7,009 bases of DNA from positions 1 to 7,009 of the forward strand of contig JAJYNB010000361.1 in assembly GCA_021786555.1 (NCBI GenBank). Reading direction: 5' to 3'. The notes beneath the pieces were generated by a model that worked only from the letters and a program-made list of their open reading frames with translations, made no database searches and was not told the origin of the DNA. Made by a program: the position numbers and the translations under genes. Below, piece by piece: positions 5,166-7,009 of this stretch; within the stretch, counting starts at the first letter, position 1, and every line of letters starts with the position of its first letter. The DNA comes from Bacillota bacterium (GTDB lineage: Bacteria > Bacillota > Desulfitobacteriia > Desulfitobacteriales > JAJXUE01).

Positions 5166-6320
5166 ATGCAAGACGCCTATATCGTTGCCGCCAAGCGCAC
5201 AGCAGTCGGCAAGGCAGTCCGGGGCTCCCTGGCCCAGGTGCGTCCCGATGACCTGGGGGCCTACGTGATCCAGGCTGTCCTGAAGGACGTGGCCGGCCTT
5301 AACCCCGCTGATGTTGATGACTGCATTATCGGTTGTTCCTTCCCGGAAGGAGAGCAGGGGATGAACCTGGGCCGGGTCATGGCCCTGCGCGCCGGACTGC
5401 CGGTGGAAGTGCCGGGCATGACGGTGAATCGTTTCTGCTCCTCAGGTTTGCAGGCTATTTCCCTGGCAGCGGACCGGATTCGCCTGGGTGAAGCCCAGGT
5501 GATGCTGGCCGGAGGGGCGGAGAGCATGTCCTCTGTGCCTCTGGGCGGCAACAAGCCTGCGCCCAGCCCGTATATGATGGAACATTCTCCCCAGGTGTAC
5601 ATGAACATGGGCCTTACAGCGGAAAAGGTGGCGCAAAAATACGGCGTGAGCCGGGAGGAGCAGGACGAGTTTGCGGCAGCCAGCCACAAAAAAGCCTTTG
5701 AGGCTCAGAGCAGCGGGCGGTTCAGCGAGGAAATCGTGCCGGTTCCCCTGCCAACCTGGGGCAAGGGAGAAAAACTGTTCAGCCAGGATGAGGGCATAAG
5801 AGCGGAAACCACGCGGGAAACCCTGGCCAAATTAAAACCGGCCTTTTTGAACGGGGGTACGGTCACGGCCGGCAACTCGTCCCAGACCAGTGACGGGGCA
5901 GCAATTGCCCTGCTGATGTCGGAAGAAAAAGTGAAAGAGCTGGGGGTAAAACCCGTTGCCGTGTGGCGGGGCTTTGCCGTGGCGGGGGTTGAGCCGGAAC
6001 TGATGGGCATCGGCCCAATTAAGGCCATACCCAAGGTATTGAAGCAAGCCGGCCTAAGCCTGGACCAGATTGATTTGTTTGAACTCAATGAGGCCTTTGC
6101 TGCCCAGTCCCTGGCCGTGATCAAGACTTTGGGGATAGACCCGGCCAGAGTGAATCCCAACGGCGGGGCAATCGCCCTGGGCCATCCCCTGGGCTGCACA
6201 GGCGCTAAGCTTACCGCCACTCTGCTGCATGAAATGGGGCGGCGCAAGCTGAAATACGGCATGGTCACCATGTGTATCGGTGGCGGCATGGGCGCGGCCG
6301 GAGTATATGAACTAATCTAG
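5166..6320 (+). CDS. fadA: Acetyl-CoA C-acyltransferase (3-ketoacyl-CoA thiolase) FadA
   Basis: Encodes 384 residues, full thiolase length. It cleaves 3-ketoacyl-CoA with CoA to acetyl-CoA and a shortened acyl-CoA, the last step of each beta-oxidation round. Conserved thiolase sites are all present: nucleophile C91 in VNRFCSSGLQ, H340 in GHPLGCTGA, C370 in MCIGGGMGAAG, plus AGGAESMS, NSSQTSDGAA and ELNEAFAAQ. The N-terminus (DAYIVAAKRTAVGK) matches the family without a targeting signal, so the enzyme is cytoplasmic. A second ATG 6 nt upstream (5160) is possible but too close to the ribosome binding site. Gene order fadN-fadA followed by an acyl-CoA dehydrogenase is the Bacillus fadNAE order, which supports a degradative role over a biosynthetic acetoacetyl-CoA thiolase role. 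The reading frame shows no damage. Confidence 0.95.
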   Translation: MQDAYIVAAKRTAVGKAVRGSLAQVRPDDLGAYVIQAVLKDVAGLNPADVDDCIIGCSFPEGEQGMNLGRVMALRAGLPVEVPGMTVNRFCSSGLQAISLAADRIRLGEAQVMLAGGAESMSSVPLGGNKPAPSPYMMEHSPQVYMNMGLTAEKVAQKYGVSREEQDEFAAASHKKAFEAQSSGRFSEEIVPVPLPTWGKGEKLFSQDEGIRAETTRETLAKLKPAFLNGGTVTAGNSSQTSDGAAIALLMSEEKVKELGVKPVAVWRGFAVAGVEPELMGIGPIKAIPKVLKQAGLSLDQIDLFELNEAFAAQSLAVIKTLGIDPARVNPNGGAIALGHPLGCTGAKLTATLLHEMGRRKLKYGMVTMCIGGGMGAAGVYELI

Positions 6321-6333
6321 GCTTTTAAAGTTT

Positions 6334-6353
6334 GCGGGGGCCGGGTCCCCTGC
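6334..6353 (+). terminator. Possible weak terminator after fadA
   Basis: GCGGGGG (6334-6340) pairs with TCCCCTGC (C6347-C6353) through 7 bp including one G-T, with a 6-nt loop, 13 nt after the fadA stop. The following bases are CGCTTTCCC, only a short T-run, so termination would be partial at best. It could lower fadE expression relative to fadNA. Confidence 0.35.
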
Positions 6354-6361
6354 CGCTTTCC

Positions 6362-6393
6362 CGCCAGGCGGGAAGAGGAGGTCCCGCCTGGCG
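6362..6393. repeat. GC-rich perfect 12-bp inverted repeat after fadA
   Basis: CGCCAGGCGGGA (6362-6373) and TCCCGCCTGGCG (6382-6393) are perfect inverted copies around an 8-nt AGAGGAGG loop. The left arm is itself part of a palindrome, CCCGCCAGGCGGG (6360-6372), so two foldings compete. No T-tract follows. It may be a transcript-stabilising hairpin marking the 3' end of fadNA, or an intergenic repeat. Confidence 0.7.
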
Positions 6394-6446
6394 AGGCAAG
6401 TGATTAAGACTTGAGCCCCTGCGTTAAGTTTGACTCAAACGACAAG

Positions 6447-6471
6447 TGTCAAGGGGACAGTCCCCTTGACA
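6447..6471. repeat. Perfect palindrome TGTCAAGGGGAC-A-GTCCCCTTGACA, copy 1
   Basis: Twelve-base arms are perfectly complementary around a single central A. An almost identical copy lies 52 nt further on. This looks like a dispersed REP-like palindrome; no transposase gene is in the window. Confidence 0.85.
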
Positions 6472-6482
6472 GCACGACACCG

Positions 6483-6555
6483 ATTGCTAGGACGGAAAGT
6501 GTCAGGGGGACAGTCCCCTTGACACCCTCTCAAAAGAACCGTCCCCGTTGTCCTA
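6483..6555. repeat. Composite repeat: TAGGACGG element with a palindrome inside
   Basis: The outer parts TTGCTAGGACGGAA (6484-6497) and AGAACCGTCCCCG (6535-6547) with TTGTCCTAT match the adjacent compact element at 6583-6616. Between them sits a second copy of the GTGTCA...GGGGACAGTCCCC...TGACAC palindrome (6499-6525; 13-bp arms with one G-T wobble). The layout looks like one palindromic element inserted into the loop of another. Confidence 0.75.
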
Positions 6556-6581
6556 TGGAAAAGTCCAAAACTTTGACAGGA

Positions 6582-6616
6582 TTTGCTAGGACGGAAGAAC
6601 CGTCCCCGTGTCCTAT
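6582..6616. repeat. Compact TAGGACGG/CCGTCC hairpin just before fadE
   Basis: GGACGG (6589-6594) pairs with CCGTCC (6600-6605) over a 5-nt loop; an alternative outer pairing is TAGGAC (6587-6592) with GTCCTA (6609-6614). It is the uninterrupted version of the element at 6483-6555 and ends only 6 nt before the ribosome binding site region of fadE, so its fold could affect fadE translation. Confidence 0.7.
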
Positions 6617-6637
6617 TTATTTAAAGGAGGAAGAGAA

Positions 6638-7009
6638 ATGGATCTGGCGTTGCGCGGCGGTGGATTTTTGCTGGCGGAGGTTAGGCCGGAACAGGTTTTT
6701 GTGCCCGAGGAATTGAATGAGGATCATCTGCAGTTGAAGCGCATGACCAAGAACTTTGTGGAGAAGGAAGTTGCACCAAAGGTTGAGGAACTGGAACACC
6801 AGGTTGACGGGCTGATGCGCAAATTTTTGGCGCAGAGCGGGGAGCTGGGACTTTTGGGGTTGGAAGTGCCTGAGGAGTTTGGCGGCCTGTCCCTTGACAA
6901 GTACTCTACTGTGGTGGTGGGAGAGGAGATTCCCCGCGGCGGGTCCATGGCGGTGGCCTTTGCGGCCCATACCGGCATCGGCACCCTGCCCATCGTTTAT
7001 TTCGGCACA
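6638..7009 (+). CDS. fadE: Acyl-CoA dehydrogenase FadE, N-terminal part (cut by window end)
   Basis: The first 124 codons are open to the window edge. Family members of this type (Bacillus FadE) have about 590 residues, so roughly a fifth is visible. The enzyme would oxidise acyl-CoA to trans-2-enoyl-CoA using FAD, passing electrons to an electron transfer flavoprotein; no etf gene is in the window. The start RGGGFLLAEVRPEQVFVPEE matches the KGGSF...VFTPED N-terminus I recall from Bacillus FadE, longer than in ordinary short- and medium-chain dehydrogenases. Next come the N-terminal helical domain (about 28-85, with SGELGLLGLEVPEEFGG at 67-83) and the turn into the HTGIGTLPIVYFGT region (111-124). 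The ATG at 6638 has AAAGGAGG (6623-6630) 7 nt before it. The FAD-binding and catalytic glutamate regions lie beyond the window. The 317 nt to fadA contain only repeats and hairpins, with no FadR box seen. Confidence 0.88.
   Translation, partial: MDLALRGGGFLLAEVRPEQVFVPEELNEDHLQLKRMTKNFVEKEVAPKVEELEHQVDGLMRKFLAQSGELGLLGLEVPEEFGGLSLDKYSTVVVGEEIPRGGSMAVAFAAHTGIGTLPIVYFGT

Noticed and set aside
6411..6716. 101-codon plus-strand frame across the fadA-fadE gap
   Set aside because: It is made of the palindromic repeats, then runs out of frame through the start of fadE, whose protein is clearly conserved.

Overview
The window comes from a low-to-moderate-GC Firmicute. The best guess is an anaerobic, possibly syntrophic or sulfate-reducing Clostridia/Peptococcaceae-type organism. 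This rests on very Bacillus-like FadR, FadN, FadA and FadE proteins, strong AGGAGG-type ribosome binding sites, and gaps between genes filled with GGAGTCA-type and GGGGACGG-type repeats that, from memory, I associate with such genomes. The taxonomic call is inference.

Region by region: a terminator of an unseen upstream gene lies at 17-54. A gene-free stretch follows (55-731), holding an unexpected AT-rich array of stem-loops (about 125-489), then a small repeat cluster (562-647) and the terminator of the minus-strand gene. A crotonase-family enoyl-CoA hydratase (fadB-like, 732-1514, minus) is transcribed away from a TetR-family fatty-acid regulator (fadR, 1897-2484, plus). The gap between them carries two FadR-type palindromes, each beside an extended -10 promoter. 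Downstream of fadR is a repeat-rich gap (2485-2765), then fadN (hydroxyacyl-CoA dehydrogenase/enoyl-CoA hydratase fusion, 2766-5153), fadA (thiolase, 5166-6320), another repeat-rich gap (6321-6637), and the first 124 codons of fadE (acyl-CoA dehydrogenase, from 6638), cut by the window edge.

Together the genes cover a full beta-oxidation cycle: FadE oxidises acyl-CoA to enoyl-CoA, FadB and the FadN hydratase half hydrate it, the FadN dehydrogenase half oxidises the 3-hydroxyacyl-CoA, and FadA releases acetyl-CoA. In Bacillus subtilis the same genes lie in two separate operons (lcfA-fadR-fadB-etfBA and fadNAE) of one FadR regulon. Here fadR, fadB and fadNAE sit side by side. FadR, released from DNA by long-chain acyl-CoA, probably controls both divergent promoters and itself.

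The part not explained by known genes is the stem-loop array at 125-489. Five stems are exactly 16 base pairs long with no mismatch other than G-T wobbles, have unrelated interior sequences, and are mostly joined by purine-rich linkers of about 7 nt. One complete 16-bp hairpin is nested inside the loop of another. The frequent G-T pairs (22 of 80) point to a folded plus-strand RNA. I do not recognise it as any known RNA class.
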